A stretch of DNA of 64,000 nt from Owenia fusiformis (lineage: Eukaryota > Annelida > Polychaeta > Sabellida > Oweniidae): positions 23,014,184-23,078,183 of the forward strand of contig CAIIXF020000012.1 in NCBI GenBank assembly GCA_903813345.2. The letters are read 5' to 3'. A model generated the notes under the pieces. It was not told where the DNA came from and made no database searches. It saw only the letters and a program-made list of their open reading frames with translations. Below are positions 26,901-35,983 of the stretch, piece after piece (positions within the stretch are counted from its first letter, which is position 1; every line of letters begins with the position of its first letter). The translations under genes and the position numbers were made by a program.

Positions 26901-29718
26901 ATTCATCATGATCCGCCATTACTACGACCCACCGTTATGACGTCACACATTACACGTATTAACTGGGTTATTATACTCGAATATAACCCAGCTGAAGCAT
27001 TGACTTTGATTACAGTTTATAGAAGGCGTGAATACAGTCATGTTCGAATCGTAATATAGACCTCAGAGCAGGGTTACTAGTTTCGAATAACACGCCGCTG
27101 GTCTCGGCACAAAAGCTTTCGAACCCCTCACTCCCTTCGGTCGTTCGGGGTACAGAAAACGTTTGTGCCGAGACCAGCTGGGTGTTATTCGAAACTAGAA
27201 ACCCTGCTCTTTGGTCTATATTTCTTAAATACAGTAGACCTAGAAATATTAAAAACAAAATTAGAGAGGGATCATTTAAATGTCTAACAGCCCCCCCCCC
27301 ACCACCATTTTAAAGCCATCATTGCAATAAAGATATTTTGACATTGGGCCCAGCAGTTCCGTATAACTATGAAACTAAAAAGATACCAGGATTAAAGTAA
27401 AACCTCTGATAATCATTAAAATATATATTTTCAAAATACATAGTCTTATTACAATGCATCTGTACATTCAAAGCAGAGACAGTTTAGTACAAATTCTCTA
27501 ATCATCATGTTATCATCACCCTACACATTACAAAATATGCAATTAAAGATACAATAATATAAAAATGTAACCTTTACATTTGATACAACCACTTTATAGC
27601 TAACTACATATTATTACATGAAAATAAATTACAAATTCTCAATATTATATTGCAAGACAATGTGTCAAACAACAGTCAATTTTTGTCTATTCTTAAGTAA
27701 AAAATAAAACACTTGTAAAAATTAATTTAAAGTAAAACAATCTAAACGAGGCACTTGAATTAATAAATATACATACATACATACATACATCTAAATACTG
27801 TATGTTGGAAAATAATTTTTTCAGATCATAATTATTTAAATTTTCATTAGACTTTTGGGAGATCATTTTATTTTTAAGGGTCAATTATTTGCATTATATT
27901 GAAATAGAGCTTTCAGTTCACATTTGCATGATTCTGTTTTCAAAGGCTCCTCTAATGATAATGCCAGTAAATGATAATTATCATACAATATGTTTTCCAA
28001 TTTTATTAAAATCGGCAATACAGTGATTGTCAGAATGGAATGATTTTGATTGCATCAACTAGACTCTGTATATTTTTGCATCTTTTGTATTTTGGGAGTT
28101 CTGTTCTATGTGACTTTTTTGCATTGATTTTGAATAATGAAATTTAAGTTGCGTGTCATGGTTTTTGAATGTTTTTCATTTAGTATGATTTGGCATGCTC
28201 AAAACTGAAGTTGATTTCCCAATATTTAGTTTTTGACTAGTATTATAACAATAGTCAACCAGCTTTAAGCTATTTTTCTGTTGCTATGGTACCTTGAGTA
28301 TCTTCCAAAACATTCTGTCTAATAATGTGTAATCCCAGGAGGCTGAAGGACTTGACGGGATTCAGGAGATTACATCATATCTTCATCTCTATGGCAACCA
28401 GGAACCGCAACATGCAGTGAAGGTACAAAGTCTGTCTTTGCATGTTTGAGGTTCACTTCATAGAAAAGTAGCTTTACCTATTTACATGAGCCTCTTGCAA
28501 AATTTTAAAGTAAAAATCTCAAAGGTTTGGCTTAAAGCAGATATGAAATGGTATTTTTTACCTAAAGGAATCAATATAATTTTTTTGATAAATGTATGTG
28601 GACATGTTTTCTCATCAGTAGTGTGAAAATTATTCCACTCTAACGATTGTTATAGCTGCTTAATAAGCAATATTTGAATTGGTTGTGACATTATTGGCCC
28701 CCACGTGATCTCTCACTGGTCCCCACGTGGCCCGTTTTGGTCCATTAGATCATGACGTCATAATGCCAAAATGTTTTGTTATTTGTTTACACAACAATCC
28801 TATGGTTGCCGTGACGTTGTGATTACTAAGGAACCATAAACCAAAGCTATATTTTGTATATGACGTAACTAATCATTGGGGGCCAATTTGATTGATCAGT
28901 TAGTTTCATTTCGTTATCTATGACCGTTAGCAGTTATCTCACATTTGTTTTATAATGGCTATCGCAAGAACTCCACGTTGCGCTTACAATGGAGAAAACC
29001 GCATTTTTGTAGCTGCAAGTTGAGAAAAGCTATTTCAGTTGTCCTTTAAACAAAAACCTCAAAGGTCATTTTAAGATTTTAAGGTAGGCGGAGTTGTTCA
29101 AGTTTTGAACATATCTGCACATGGTAACCATATGCAATGTTCTTGTATTGTCCTACCTAATTCAATAACTTAAACATTGAATGTGAAAGATTGAGTCAGA
29201 TTTGAGATAATTCAAAGTTTTGATAAGCCAAAATACATGTAAATGTTATCTGGTCTTTATAACGATCATGCTTCAGTGATTTGACAGTAAAATAAAACTT
29301 TAAGTCACAGAATGAAATAAAGTTTTGATTTTGTTGAATTGACAGAATTAAATATTTTAAAAATGATGCTACTACTCCTTGATATGATAACTCAATATGT
29401 TATTTATAACAACTCTTGATATAAGCTATTTCATAGAAGTAAATCCATGTTACTTACAACTTACTTCCATACTGACCAACTTACAAAGGTTTGAGGGCAT
29501 TTATCAGAGCCTCTAATGTTAGCGATATGCAACTGGTAATTCTCATGATGAAAACCAGGATGTATAAGTAAATGTATGGTGTAAAACTGATACTTTCTTC
29601 CCTCATTTATAGGGAGGGCCCATGGGCATTTAACTGAAAAAAAGATAATGCTCATGAACACTTAAATGCATAAATGTTGACATCATTACATTATTACACA
29701 TATTTTCAGGAATCGTGA
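2950..29718 (+). CDS. HIP1: Huntingtin-interacting protein 1 / HIP1R (Sla2) orthologue, 5' partial
   Basis: Clathrin-coat adaptor linking membrane PIP2, clathrin and F-actin in endocytosis. Exons: 2950-3092, 5103-5159, 5451-5531, 5985-6061, 6406-6467, 6891-7031, 8174-8231, 8515-8590, 9689-9832, 10211-10345, 12008-12100, 12387-12465, 12870-12958, 13365-13433, 15784-15921, 16368-16556, 16780-16981, 17430-17519, 17769-17855, 18184-18291, 18616-18681, 19050-19234, 19586-19675, 20245-20408, 20886-20991, 21491-21676, 21851-21961, 28339-28422, 29710-29718. All phases agree. About 1,039 codons are present. An ANTH domain (to about 8590; CWKFC, GHRDRF, LQYFK) is followed by a proline-rich linker with a clathrin-box-like LIDTS (as LIEIS in human HIP1), a coiled coil (10260-16981), and a talin-like I/LWEQ (THATCH) actin-binding domain (19050-21961; GRGTA, RWTEGL, EIAASTAQLV). 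The first exon(s) are missing. The last two exons, ending Glu-Ser-stop, are less certain; reading on past 28422 would add only eight residues. HIP1 and HIP1R cannot be separated because the invertebrate gene predates their split. Confidence 0.94.
4040..4376. mobile_element. MITE with pogo/Tc1-like ends
   Basis: The segment begins TACAGTAAAACCTGTC and ends AAGTTTTACTGTA, giving inverted ends flanked by TA. The interior is an irregular tandem of GTGAACACCTGTCTC-like units. No ORF is present. It lies in a HIP1 intron. Related ends (CAGTAGAACCTG) are seen near 21211 and 46986. Confidence 0.65.
6625..6980 (+). repeat. 118-bp tandem triplication of HIP1 exon 5' half with its acceptor
   Basis: Three copies of a 118-bp unit begin at 6625, 6743 and 6861. 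Each carries intron 3' end, the AATTTCAG acceptor and the first part of the ANTH exon (FGSLDMSR...). Only the third copy continues into the complete exon (6891-7031). The first copy has a TAG where the real exon has CAG. Because 118 is not a multiple of three, the upstream copies cannot simply be added to the mRNA in frame. The first two are exon fragments that compete as decoy acceptors. Confidence 0.92.
8780..9555. mobile_element. TIR element (MITE) with a second MITE nested in its right arm
   Basis: The ends are long imperfect inverted repeats of about 50 bp: left ACAGGGTGATCCACAAATGC, right GACATTTTTTGGGTGACCCT read on the + strand, both bordered by TA. Such ends are typical of Tc1/mariner-derived non-autonomous elements. 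No transposase is recognisable; the 66-codon ORF at 9084-9284 has no family features. The element sits in a HIP1 intron and is interrupted at 9295-9503 by another element. Confidence 0.75.
9295..9503. mobile_element. Nested palindromic MITE
   Basis: Perfect 15-bp inverted ends, ACTGTATAAGTGGTA and its complement TACCACTTATACAGT, bound about 200 bp of AT-rich sequence rich in short TTTTCCGA/TTTTCCTAA words. The ends are bordered by T...A, consistent with a TA target. It interrupts the older 8780-9555 element, so it arrived later. Confidence 0.75.
10378..10558. mobile_element. Hairpin MITE in HIP1 intron
   Basis: A long imperfect inverted repeat of about 80 bp per arm. The left arm starts AAGGATTGGCTCCCAGAATG. 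The right arm ends CTCTGGGAGCCAAAACATCC. Matching internal words include TTCTGTCCC with GGGACAGAA and TGACCTTTAA with TTAAAGGTCA. It starts 33 bp after the exon ending at 10345. No coding capacity. Confidence 0.7.
11924..12011 (+). repeat. Triplicated 3' splice site before HIP1 exon 12008
   Basis: Three consecutive units of about 30 bp resemble TGTCACTTGGGGTATTTTCAG. They place acceptor AGs at 11946, 11977 and 12007. Use of the middle acceptor would add 30 nt in frame without a stop (10 residues, DQYCLLGYFQ). The first would meet a TAA at once. The sequence therefore predicts a tandem-acceptor choice in the coiled-coil-encoding part of HIP1. Confidence 0.75.
12535..12679 (+). repeat. 21-bp minisatellite, about 7 copies
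   Basis: Near-perfect tandem copies of GATGAATGATCACAAAATTAT in a HIP1 intron, about 70 bp after the exon ending at 12465. Because the unit is a multiple of three and stop-free in one frame, it looks like a short ORF (MNDHKIM repeats). It has no start context, splice signal or homology to suggest that it is translated. Confidence 0.92.
14100..14770 (+). repeat. Degenerate minisatellite, 24-25 bp unit
   Basis: Many imperfect copies of AAATCCATGACACACTACCA with alternating CTCC/CTCT spacers fill this part of the 13434-15783 intron. Diverged units continue to about 14770. Two larger sub-blocks (near 14440-14530 and 14640-14720) are themselves repeated, showing higher-order duplication. It is read as short ORFs on both strands, which are spurious. 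Confidence 0.88.
15254..15452. repeat. Inverted repeat enclosing an A-rich (ATTGAAAAA)n tract
   Basis: TATCCTATGCCAAGTAGAGT near 15258 and its near-complement ACTCTACTTGGTATAGGATA near 15431 flank about 120 bp of A-rich purine sequence. The arrangement is a hairpin with a simple-sequence loop. It lies in a HIP1 intron. A second inverted repeat follows at 15466-15592. Confidence 0.75.
15466..15592. repeat. Short imperfect palindrome
   Basis: GGATATTGGGTTCATCC near 15473 pairs imperfectly with the later GGATATACCCCATATCC. Inside, GAGATATGCACATCTACC pairs with GGTAGATATGCATATCTC. The centre is rich in GGTCCCTACGGTCCC. It is probably a decayed foldback element. Confidence 0.6.
20430..20865 (+). 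repeat. Degenerate tandem repeat, about 21-23 bp unit
   Basis: Imperfect copies of TGCATAGTCTATCACATGAC and TAATACATGTTTAATGC fill most of the HIP1 intron between the exons ending at 20408 and starting at 20886. No coding capacity. Confidence 0.85.
21211..21360. mobile_element. Pogo/Tigger-like MITE remnant
   Basis: It begins TACAGTAGAACCTGTATATC and contains several GAACACCTCCCAATxTGAAC words in direct array. The right end is not clear. The left end resembles those of known pogo/Tigger DNA transposons and matches a fragment at about 46986 in a VMP1 intron. Confidence 0.5.
22639..24879 (-). CDS. cGAS-like receptor (Mab-21/cGAS family nucleotidyltransferase), single-exon
   Basis: Probable innate-immune nucleotidyltransferase that would make a cyclic (oligo)nucleotide second messenger upon ligand sensing. 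The 746-codon ORF has no introns. Residues 63-66 GTGS, then E78-x-D80 in APDEFDF, form the nucleotidyltransferase signature. The third acidic residue is D215 in ASVDFTFAFE, matching the SVDITLALE motif of cGAS. WTQTLSHTE (263-271) and SYAIKT (307-312) match the C-lobe landmarks of cGAS. The cysteine-rich zinc thumb of vertebrate cGAS is absent, so this is a cGLR rather than cGAS itself. Residues 421-541 are about nine imperfect 13-residue repeats (APNKEDPNDTALK type). The last 200 residues (MSQMDDY onward, with DGWMEIWGV and WLWQFVARG) match nothing I recognise. The start is the first ATG of the frame. A minus-strand AATAAA lies at 22481-22476, about 160 nt past the stop. The gene is antisense inside the HIP1 intron 21962-28338, in the style of a retrogene. 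Nucleotidyltransferase fold and active residues are seen; the product and ligand are inferred. Confidence 0.93.
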   Translation of the reverse strand: MSSHSNHSQCDDFIEHIFNKYAKIQCNEIDIQNQKDFVINIIHNIANEIKSIDQNFTVDRVTGTGSYFSGTKVIAPDEFDFLTIIRTKYLALEKGCKNGFSHVKVISDAFKRHLLSDTVRGKIKERSVKHFPHEVLEDDYLSPCIIQYFYHLVDQALVKLNERNLVKYNKDAKRVKSEKEIEGELLATQMCSWTWPYGPYIKLLIPGPVCIASVDFTFAFEIWNPDSGNYHPVLLIPKAPADLCKYFTDKIDDRSIYDNSICWTQTLSHTETKIIKNFKPEHKKIQMVLKLLNETEYLGQKYSAFDSYAIKTLVYHHDQKCTNVVKLSDCFREIVNQIKDLLYAEMFDIQTNVRNRLIFSLIYARKVVEHFEFLNSELETLRPFKHERENKNIDDIKDVFSTLKTLYQNIIHDDNLGHNATPNNAAPNKENPNDTAPKNAAPNKEDPNDTALKSAAPNKEDPNDAAPKSVAPTKEDPNDTALKSVAPTKEDPNDTACAAPNKEDPNDTAPKSAAPNNDDQNDAATKNAAPNNDDQTSDPANNPVSHMSQMDDYINIKTFVETLNDKRKVEELQNSFAEVFQSILQIYDNKANADSTAGMEYILHQIFLDFYKTRPKFLASMHDPEKNILGQYFHNVDWLKLTDGWMEIWGVTRKIARSHLVSCSFVELLGAIDGTKVDEIIVRRGENSEDRAQQRTGIMTGEESENTVKKDWDKLLKEKATTFNHLGDLEPNWLWQFVARGTKEKQ
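23250..23630 (-). repeat. Coding 39-bp minisatellite in the cGAS-like gene
   Basis: About nine copies of a 39-bp unit encode A-P-N-K-E-D-P-N-D-T-A-P/L-K-S-type repeats (protein residues 421-541). One unit is shortened (ACAAPNKEDP). All units keep the reading frame. The two most N-terminal and the last units diverge (NNDDQ variants), as expected of an array that expands from the middle. Copy number is likely to be polymorphic. The charged, proline-rich sequence should be a disordered linker. Confidence 0.92.
24880..26500. other. HIP1 intron sequence, nothing recognised
   Basis: AT-rich intron between the start of the nested cGAS-like gene and the palindromic repeat. The promoter of the nested gene should lie near 24880-25100 on the minus strand. 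I see no clear TATA box there. No conserved ORF is visible. Confidence 0.5.
26505..27235. mobile_element. Compound foldback element with A-B-A'-B' palindromic organisation
   Basis: Segment A (about 26505-26687) is repeated in inverse as A' (about 26868-27052). Segment B (about 26687-26868) is repeated in inverse as B' (about 27052-27235). B is itself a palindrome: CTAGTTTCGAATAACACCCA and GGTCTCGGCACAAA recur inversely within it. Identity between inverted copies is very high, with only a few differences, mainly in the B centre around TGTACGCTGAACG versus CGTTCGGGGTACA. TTCGAA words recur at segment borders. There is no transposase-like ORF. It lies in the HIP1 intron next to the nested cGAS-like gene. 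Confidence 0.88.
27236..28338. other. HIP1 intron remainder, simple repeats only
   Basis: AT-rich sequence with a poly-C run at 27290-27302 and an (ACAT)n tract at about 27769-27791. No gene or element with defined ends was recognised before the exon at 28339. Confidence 0.5.
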
Positions 29719-30304
29719 TTGAATTGAGGCAAATAGCAGCTGATGCATACAACCACCCCTATAATGAAATATATGGACTCAACTTCTTCCAAATTGGATG
29801 AGTCCACTATGACATGACAATGAATGGGTGACAGCACCAACACAAATAAATTCATATGGTCAGAGGCATCATAACCAATTTACCTCGGATATAAATTAAA
29901 TTCTAGAATTTCCTCTTCACAGATATCTGCCACTTTGAGTTACACAATGCCTGATTCGGCGCCTGGCCGATGGATTGTTTTGTTCAAAATTAATTCAGTT
30001 TGGAACAAAATACTCAATCGCCTGGGCGCCAGGCGATTAAATCGCAGCAAATGTGACCAAGGTATAAGATGGCGGACAAGGATTGTGACAAGAAAGTTTG
30101 TGTATTAATGTTAAATTTTAGTAGATGAAAACATTTAATTACTTAAGTTGTATTGACTTCTTTTAACTGAAAATGAAAATTATGGTAGCTAAGTTGGTTG
30201 TCATGGTGATCAATGAGATACTGAATTATAAAAGTTAATGTACATGTTGATTTATTGTCAATTTAGGTACTTAAGGTAGATTGCCAATTTATATTAGCAC
30301 TGGG

Positions 30305-30690
30305 GTCCAACTATACACGAAAACAACTGTTAATTTGAATTTTAGACCTACCAGATGTTTGAAAATCAAGGATTGTGTGTCTCATACTACACCGTTTTTC
30401 TTCAAACGTGTTGCATTCAAAGGAAAACAAAAATGCCTTTCTGTCGATCCATTGCTTTATTGTACAGAGTCCCTCATTTTAGCAATGTTTGGGTCCCTAG
30501 CTGCAAGAAGCTCTTCTCACAGGGACTCTGTATAACAGTATGATGTACCAACAGAAAGGCATTTTTGTTTTGTTTTTAATGGAACAAGTTTGAAGAAAAA
30601 TGGTGCAGTATGAGACTCACAATCCTTGATTTTCAAAAACCTGGTTGGTCTAAAATTCAAATTAACGTTCGTAGTTGGCACCGCATGATT
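30305..30690. mobile_element. Foldback MITE, family copy 1
   Basis: Long imperfect inverted repeat. The left arm has TTTGAAAATCAAGGATTGTG, CTCATACTACACCGTTTTTC and CAAAAATGCCTTTCTGT; the right arm carries each in inverse order. The loop centre near 30480-30510 is not paired. A second copy of the same family, with the ends better preserved, lies at 47637-47918 in VMP1 intron 1. No ORF of known type. Confidence 0.8.
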
Positions 30691-31807
30691 AGACTGAATT
30701 TGAATGAATCAAAGCCAAAGTCTGCTTAGGTGAGAGCTGATTTAAAATATTTTGCTTCTGCCAATATATCAATATTAAGAAAAATAATGCATTATAAATA
30801 CATAAAATGACTGTACTACTGACTGTTTTTCGAAAATAAAATAGCTGATTAAATAACCAGGAGTACAGTAGATGTGTAAAAATTATAGATATTATAGAAT
30901 TATATCTAATGACAGTGCAATATTATATGTATAGTTACTATAGTACAGTACTAGGATACTGACTTCCTCATAACTAAGCATAGAAATATGAATGAAATTA
31001 ACAGCTTTACAAAACATGCAATACAAAACAAAAAACAAAAATACCCAAAAGTATGTACATGTTTATAATTCAATATTAGAAGGAATTACAAGGGAACGAG
31101 GGGAGTTAAGAGCAAGTTTCAATAAATTGCTTTTATAATTCCATGCCATGCCTGTTTTCTAAAATACAAAGTTCTGACTTAATTTAGAGATAATTCTTTC
31201 AGCCTTTTCAGTTATCTTTCAAAAAATGAAAAGGATGGTTCATTTCTGCATTTTAAATCTTAAATAAATTCTATATTTGATCATATGTCTTTTTCATAAA
31301 TAACATTAAGAATTGGCATCATTTTTCACTCTCTTACCCTTCGAATTCCTTAGTATTGACAAATCTGAATTGATTACAAAATGGGTTGAGTACAAATTGA
31401 GATGAAAATGATTGGAAACTTCTATAAACACTACTATGTTTTAGTGTAACTATGTGTTTAATGTGTAACTATTGTATTAAGTGTGGAATATTTTTATACT
31501 GGATATTGTATTGTATTGCCTTACACTGTAGCACATTTGACAGTATACTATTGTACAACATTACATGTATCTTTATTATAACTTAAATAAAAATATATAG
31601 GGTAAAATAAAATATAGAAAATAAAACTGATTCTTGTTATTTTCAAGCCTTCATGATTAATGAAGTTTCATTATTAATGAAAAAGTCCATACATTAAGGT
31701 GTAAATAATCTAATCCCACATTCTACATGTAAACCTGGACTTGACCAAAATAAATAAATAAATAATCGAATCCCACATTCTACATGTAAACTTGGACTTA
31801 ACCGAGG

Positions 31808-32300
31808 TACCGGATTTTCTCGCATATAAGCCCTGGGCGTATAACTGAAAGAAGGGGTAATTTCGTCTGTTATTTTACCTCTTATTTTTTGCCCATGGGC
31901 GTATAAGTGTACTACTTTCGATTTTTGGCCCAGTGGGCGTAAAGGTGAGAAGAGCTGATGAATACAATGGTTCCTCAAAGACTACCGTGCCTACTGTTGT
32001 AGTCCTACCGCATGTTTTGTAAGAATTATAAAGGAAATGTCACCTACAACCTTGGACTTAATGTTGAAACAAAGTAACAACAGAACGATCCACCACTGCC
32101 ACTTACGGCACAGCGTTGAACTTAATGTTGAAACAAAGTAACGACAGAACTATCTGCCAGTGACAAAATACTCTTGAATTTATTGAAAAAATCAATAAAT
32201 AATCATTTTTTATAGGCCCATGGGCGTATAAGCGTACTACATTCGATTTTTGGCCCATGGGCCTAAATTTAGGGGGGCGTATATGCGAGAAAATCCGGTA
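31808..32300. mobile_element. MITE with 20-bp TIRs and TA target duplication
   Basis: The left end CCGGATTTTCTCGCATATAA at 31810 and right end ATATGCGAGAAAATCCGG to 32298 are inverted repeats flanked by TA on both sides, as in Tc1/mariner-superfamily insertions. A second pair of inner words (GCCCATGGGCGTATAAG, TTCGATTTTTGGCCCA) recurs in the same orientation in both halves. A direct repeat of about 45 bp (CTTAATGTTGAAACAAAGTA) occupies 32045-32160. No transposase. Confidence 0.85.
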
Positions 32301-32689
32301 GCCTTGATTGGAAGATTTTCCGGCATAAATGACGTAATTCAGGATTGTTTCTACTCGTATCTAGTCTATTACATACTTTTACCTGTTCAGGTTTTGACTA
32401 AGTGTAAATTATGTTTAGTGTGGAGAAAATCTCTTAAGATTTGGACATTTGTTTTTCTGATTCACAAGCTACATGAGGTATTTATTTCATTTCCATCCGA
32501 TATCCCCTCAGATCCAACTTCCCAGTCAGATTCGACTGATAGAAACGCAGATATCATTGGGAATAAAATCGACATTGTTATGGTCTCCAGTTTTTTTGTG
32601 ACAGTGGGTAGCGGTTGGTGGTTGGCATCTGAACAAAACTTCCAACTTAACAAATACTGTTTAGACTGACATCAATTTTTTTCAAAATC

Positions 32690-33010
32690 ATCTTCAAGTT
32701 TTCAGAAGTTAAAATCTGACTAAATTTGAGATTTGACCTTCAATGACCTTCTCATTGTCAAAAAGGTCTTCAACTTGCTTCCAGAGACCATAACAATGTC
32801 ACCATTTTCAAAATCGTCTACAAGTTCTCAGAAGTTCAATTCAAATCTGACTTTAGATTTGACCTGTAATGACTTTCTCAAGGTCAAAAAAAGGTCAATA
32901 AGGTATTTTTTCAACTTCCTTCAAATTGACTTATTTTTTCAAAAACACTTCTCAGAAGTTCCAATCTGACTTAAAATTTGACCTTCAATGACCTTCTCAA
33001 GGCCAAAATG
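32690..33010 (+). repeat. Tandem decayed repeat of the 1450-2365 family
   Basis: Three to four imperfect units of CAGAAGTTxxAATCTGACTT...TTTGACCTTCAATGACCTTCTCAAGGTCAAAAA. Corresponding phrases are found at about 2090-2180 inside the (CGTC)n-containing repeat, so this looks like an amplified internal part of that element. Confidence 0.6.
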
Positions 33011-35225
33011 ATTTTTTTCTCAATTTATTAGGCACTAGCTTAGTGAGTATTCAACAAAAATATCTGATTTTTGACAATCTGGTTTAATTTATTTTCATGT
33101 ACATGTATTGCTTATATAATGAACAATTTTTTAGAGTTTCAAGAATTATATGTGTTATGGCATGAACTGGTGAATCATGCCAATCATTAAAGTAAATATA
33201 ATGCTAGGTTCATTTTCATACCATAGAAATATTAAATAAAACACCATTCCCAAATGTATCAGTAAATCATAGATTGATTAAAAGTAACAAACTTCTGTTC
33301 AACTGATTGTGGAATAAGCTAATGCAAAAGATGTATGTTGCTTCATCAATTTGGGATTTCGAAATGAAATGTGACATGAAGTTTGCTTATGTAATTTTCT
33401 GATCCAATCATGAATGACACAATACATGTAATATATCCATTCATACAGTACTCACATTTTGCAGGGCATTTGATCATTTCTGGCCTATATGAACATTGTA
33501 CATGTATAGTTGTTCTATATATTACAACAGATACATAATTGATAAAGGAAACTAAGAGAGAGACATTGACTCTGTATAAATTGTATCATAATGATAAGTA
33601 ATACAGAATATAGCCTTGCCTACTTTTACAATTCAAGAACAAGATAACTACCAACAAAGGCAATGCAATACAGAATTCTGTATAAAACAAAATTATTATT
33701 TGCACACAGTAAATAAATAAATAAATTATATATCAATGCTTGATATGTCAGTATTTGTTCTATTTTAAAGGAGGTCACTACAAAACAACACAAACAACAG
33801 AAATCACTGAAATCTCATATTTTCCACAGAACCAAGCTCAAGTATATTCAAATGCCACTCCAGAGTTCATTTAACAAAATGTTTGACTTAATGTTGGTTC
33901 TTCCAGTTTTATTATCTACACAAAAACATTTACACACATCAAAGAATAAACAACTTTTAAATAATGAGACACTTTAATTGCACAGTTTAAGACTCTATCA
34001 GAGTTGTATAATTAGTACATGGTGGGTTTTGCAATTAGGATATACATTTTGTACCTCAAAGTAGATAACATGCATGAATATCCATTGTATCTTGGAAGCA
34101 GGATGGATACGAAAATCTGTTTTGGTCTAGCTCCTCCACTAAAGCAAAATGGTTAACCTTTTTAGATATTGAATGAATCCCATTTGTACAGGATTCATCT
34201 ATTAGGTATGGAAACTTTTGCAACTCTTTCCCTGTTAAATTATAATTTAAATCAATTTTGTCTGCAGCTTTCATTTACTCTGCCTTTTCAAAAATGTTAA
34301 TGAAACCCCAGTGCTTACATATTATTGTATGATTTAACAATCACTTATGCCATCCATACTCCAATCATCTAACTAATTACAGGTATTGAAAAATAATATA
34401 GACACTGAATCTTAAACATAAAATTCATGTTATTTTGTACCAGAGCAACAGAGATGTACATAAAGTTTATAAACAGTGACAACAGGGTACATAACATGAA
34501 TTTCATTCATAATTGACTTGCTATTATATTAATTCAGCTTATAATAGAGTCGTACATAGTTAGGGTCATGCATGTAGCAATACAAGGTGGGACGATATTC
34601 CTATGCGGAAAAAAGCTTATGACCTGTGGTGACCTTTAATTGAAATATTCATACAACATCCATATATAGATATTTATAAGGCAATCATCTTATTCCTTGT
34701 AATACAATAATACTGTTTTGAGAATTGGTGAATATTATAACATGTGTGGTTTTGTAAGATCAATATGACCCAATTCCAGCAAACACTTGTCTGGAGATTA
34801 CTAATATAGTATTTCTGGGACACTAAAAATTCAAATAACATATCACTAAAGTCAAATCACTTTATTGTGAGTCAAACAAAACGTACAACCTTTAATTGGT
34901 TATTTCTCAGATTTGATAGACTAACATATTCACTGCCTCGGATTGTACCTTGTTCCTTTCAGCCCATTATGAAATGTTTCTTTTAACTTGCATGCAGGCA
35001 TATTTGTCTATGGTGTCCGAGTTACGCAGTTAAGTATGCATATGAAGATTTTAGGCAAATATAAAAGATGGCAGTAAGAGATGATAGGATCTGTAGACAG
35101 GTGTACTGTGCTACCATCTTTTAATACCCCAAGTCTATGAATTGCACATAGGATTATTAGAAATCAATCTAAGGTTTCAAAGTTACAATAGGAAGTTTAA
35201 GCTTGCAATGTTTTTCACAACACAA

Positions 35226-35567
35226 ATTGTATTGTATTGTATTGTATTTTGTTTACCACCAATGAAGGTGAGCAATACCTCTTGGGTATGTCCCGTATAT
35301 ATACGGTCGTAATTTACGTAATTAAGTAATTAACATGGAAGAAAGACCCAGAAACCCCTCCTTGAAGGAGCCCTGTGTTCTTTTATGTGCACTTATACAT
35401 AGACATACAAGTACACACCACAGCCTTTTGTACGAGTTGCGGACCACTCAGTCAAACACCCTGAAGTACTTCACGCAAACAAGTAAATTTAGTCTTGCCT
35501 GAACCGGGGATCGAATCCGGGACCTATTGCGTAAGAGGTACCTGCGCTACCGCTGAGCTACACGGGT
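35226..35567 (-). mobile_element. tRNA-derived SINE
   Basis: On the minus strand the head starts at 35567 with a tRNA-like region: A box TAGCTCAGCGG (35560-35550) and B box GGATTCGATCC (35518-35508), the internal RNA polymerase III promoter. A unique body of about 240 bp follows, and the element ends in (ATACA)n at 35254-35226. The first bases do not pair with any acceptor-stem partner after the B box, so it is not a functional tRNA gene. Mobilisation would depend on a LINE in trans. No clear target duplication was found. Confidence 0.88.
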
Positions 35568-35837
35568 AAACAGAAAATATTCAAGTGATGCATTTATATG
35601 AGATTGGTCATATGTATAGGTTGGCGTTTGGATTTTATATGCTAGCTTAAACTCCCTACTATATGCAAGAATATTACCTTTGTAGATAGATAATAACAAT
35701 GCAATATCCACAAGGACTATTACTGTAAATTGCTATAATTTGGTGCTCATCTTTTTGGCAATGTGCTAATGCCGTGCAAGATCACATTTATTAGTATAAA
35801 TGACTTATGACTATGTCATACACCCCCAAAATGCAAT

Positions 35838-35983
35838 CTGATTTTCGACGCCGTTTGGGTGCCAAATTTCAGTGCCGTTTCGGCACCAAATGGACTGACT
35901 AGTCCGGTAGCAAATTTTGGTGTCGAAAGGTTTCGGTGCCGGAACAGTGCCGAATTTTTTCGATGCCGAAACGGCGTCGAATT
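35838..35983. mobile_element. Short foldback element
   Basis: TTCGACGCCGTTTGGGTGCC near 35843 and TGCCGAAACGGCGTCGAA near 35963 form inverted ends. The inner words AAATTTCAGTGCCG/CGGCACCAAAT and GGTTTCGGTGCCGG repeat the same theme. The GC content is clearly above the surroundings. No ORF of known type. Confidence 0.65.

Noticed and set aside
26398-27258. Several ORFs of 66-111 codons in the palindrome
   Set aside because: They repeat because the DNA is inverted-repetitive; no family resemblance.
32250-32669. 139-codon ORF on the + strand
   Set aside because: Begins inside the TIR of a MITE and runs into a decayed repeat; no recognisable domain or splice partners.
35508-35567. Functional tRNA gene on the minus strand
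   Set aside because: A and B boxes are present, but there is no acceptor-stem pairing and the anticodon arm is imperfect; the sequence continues into a SINE body and tail.
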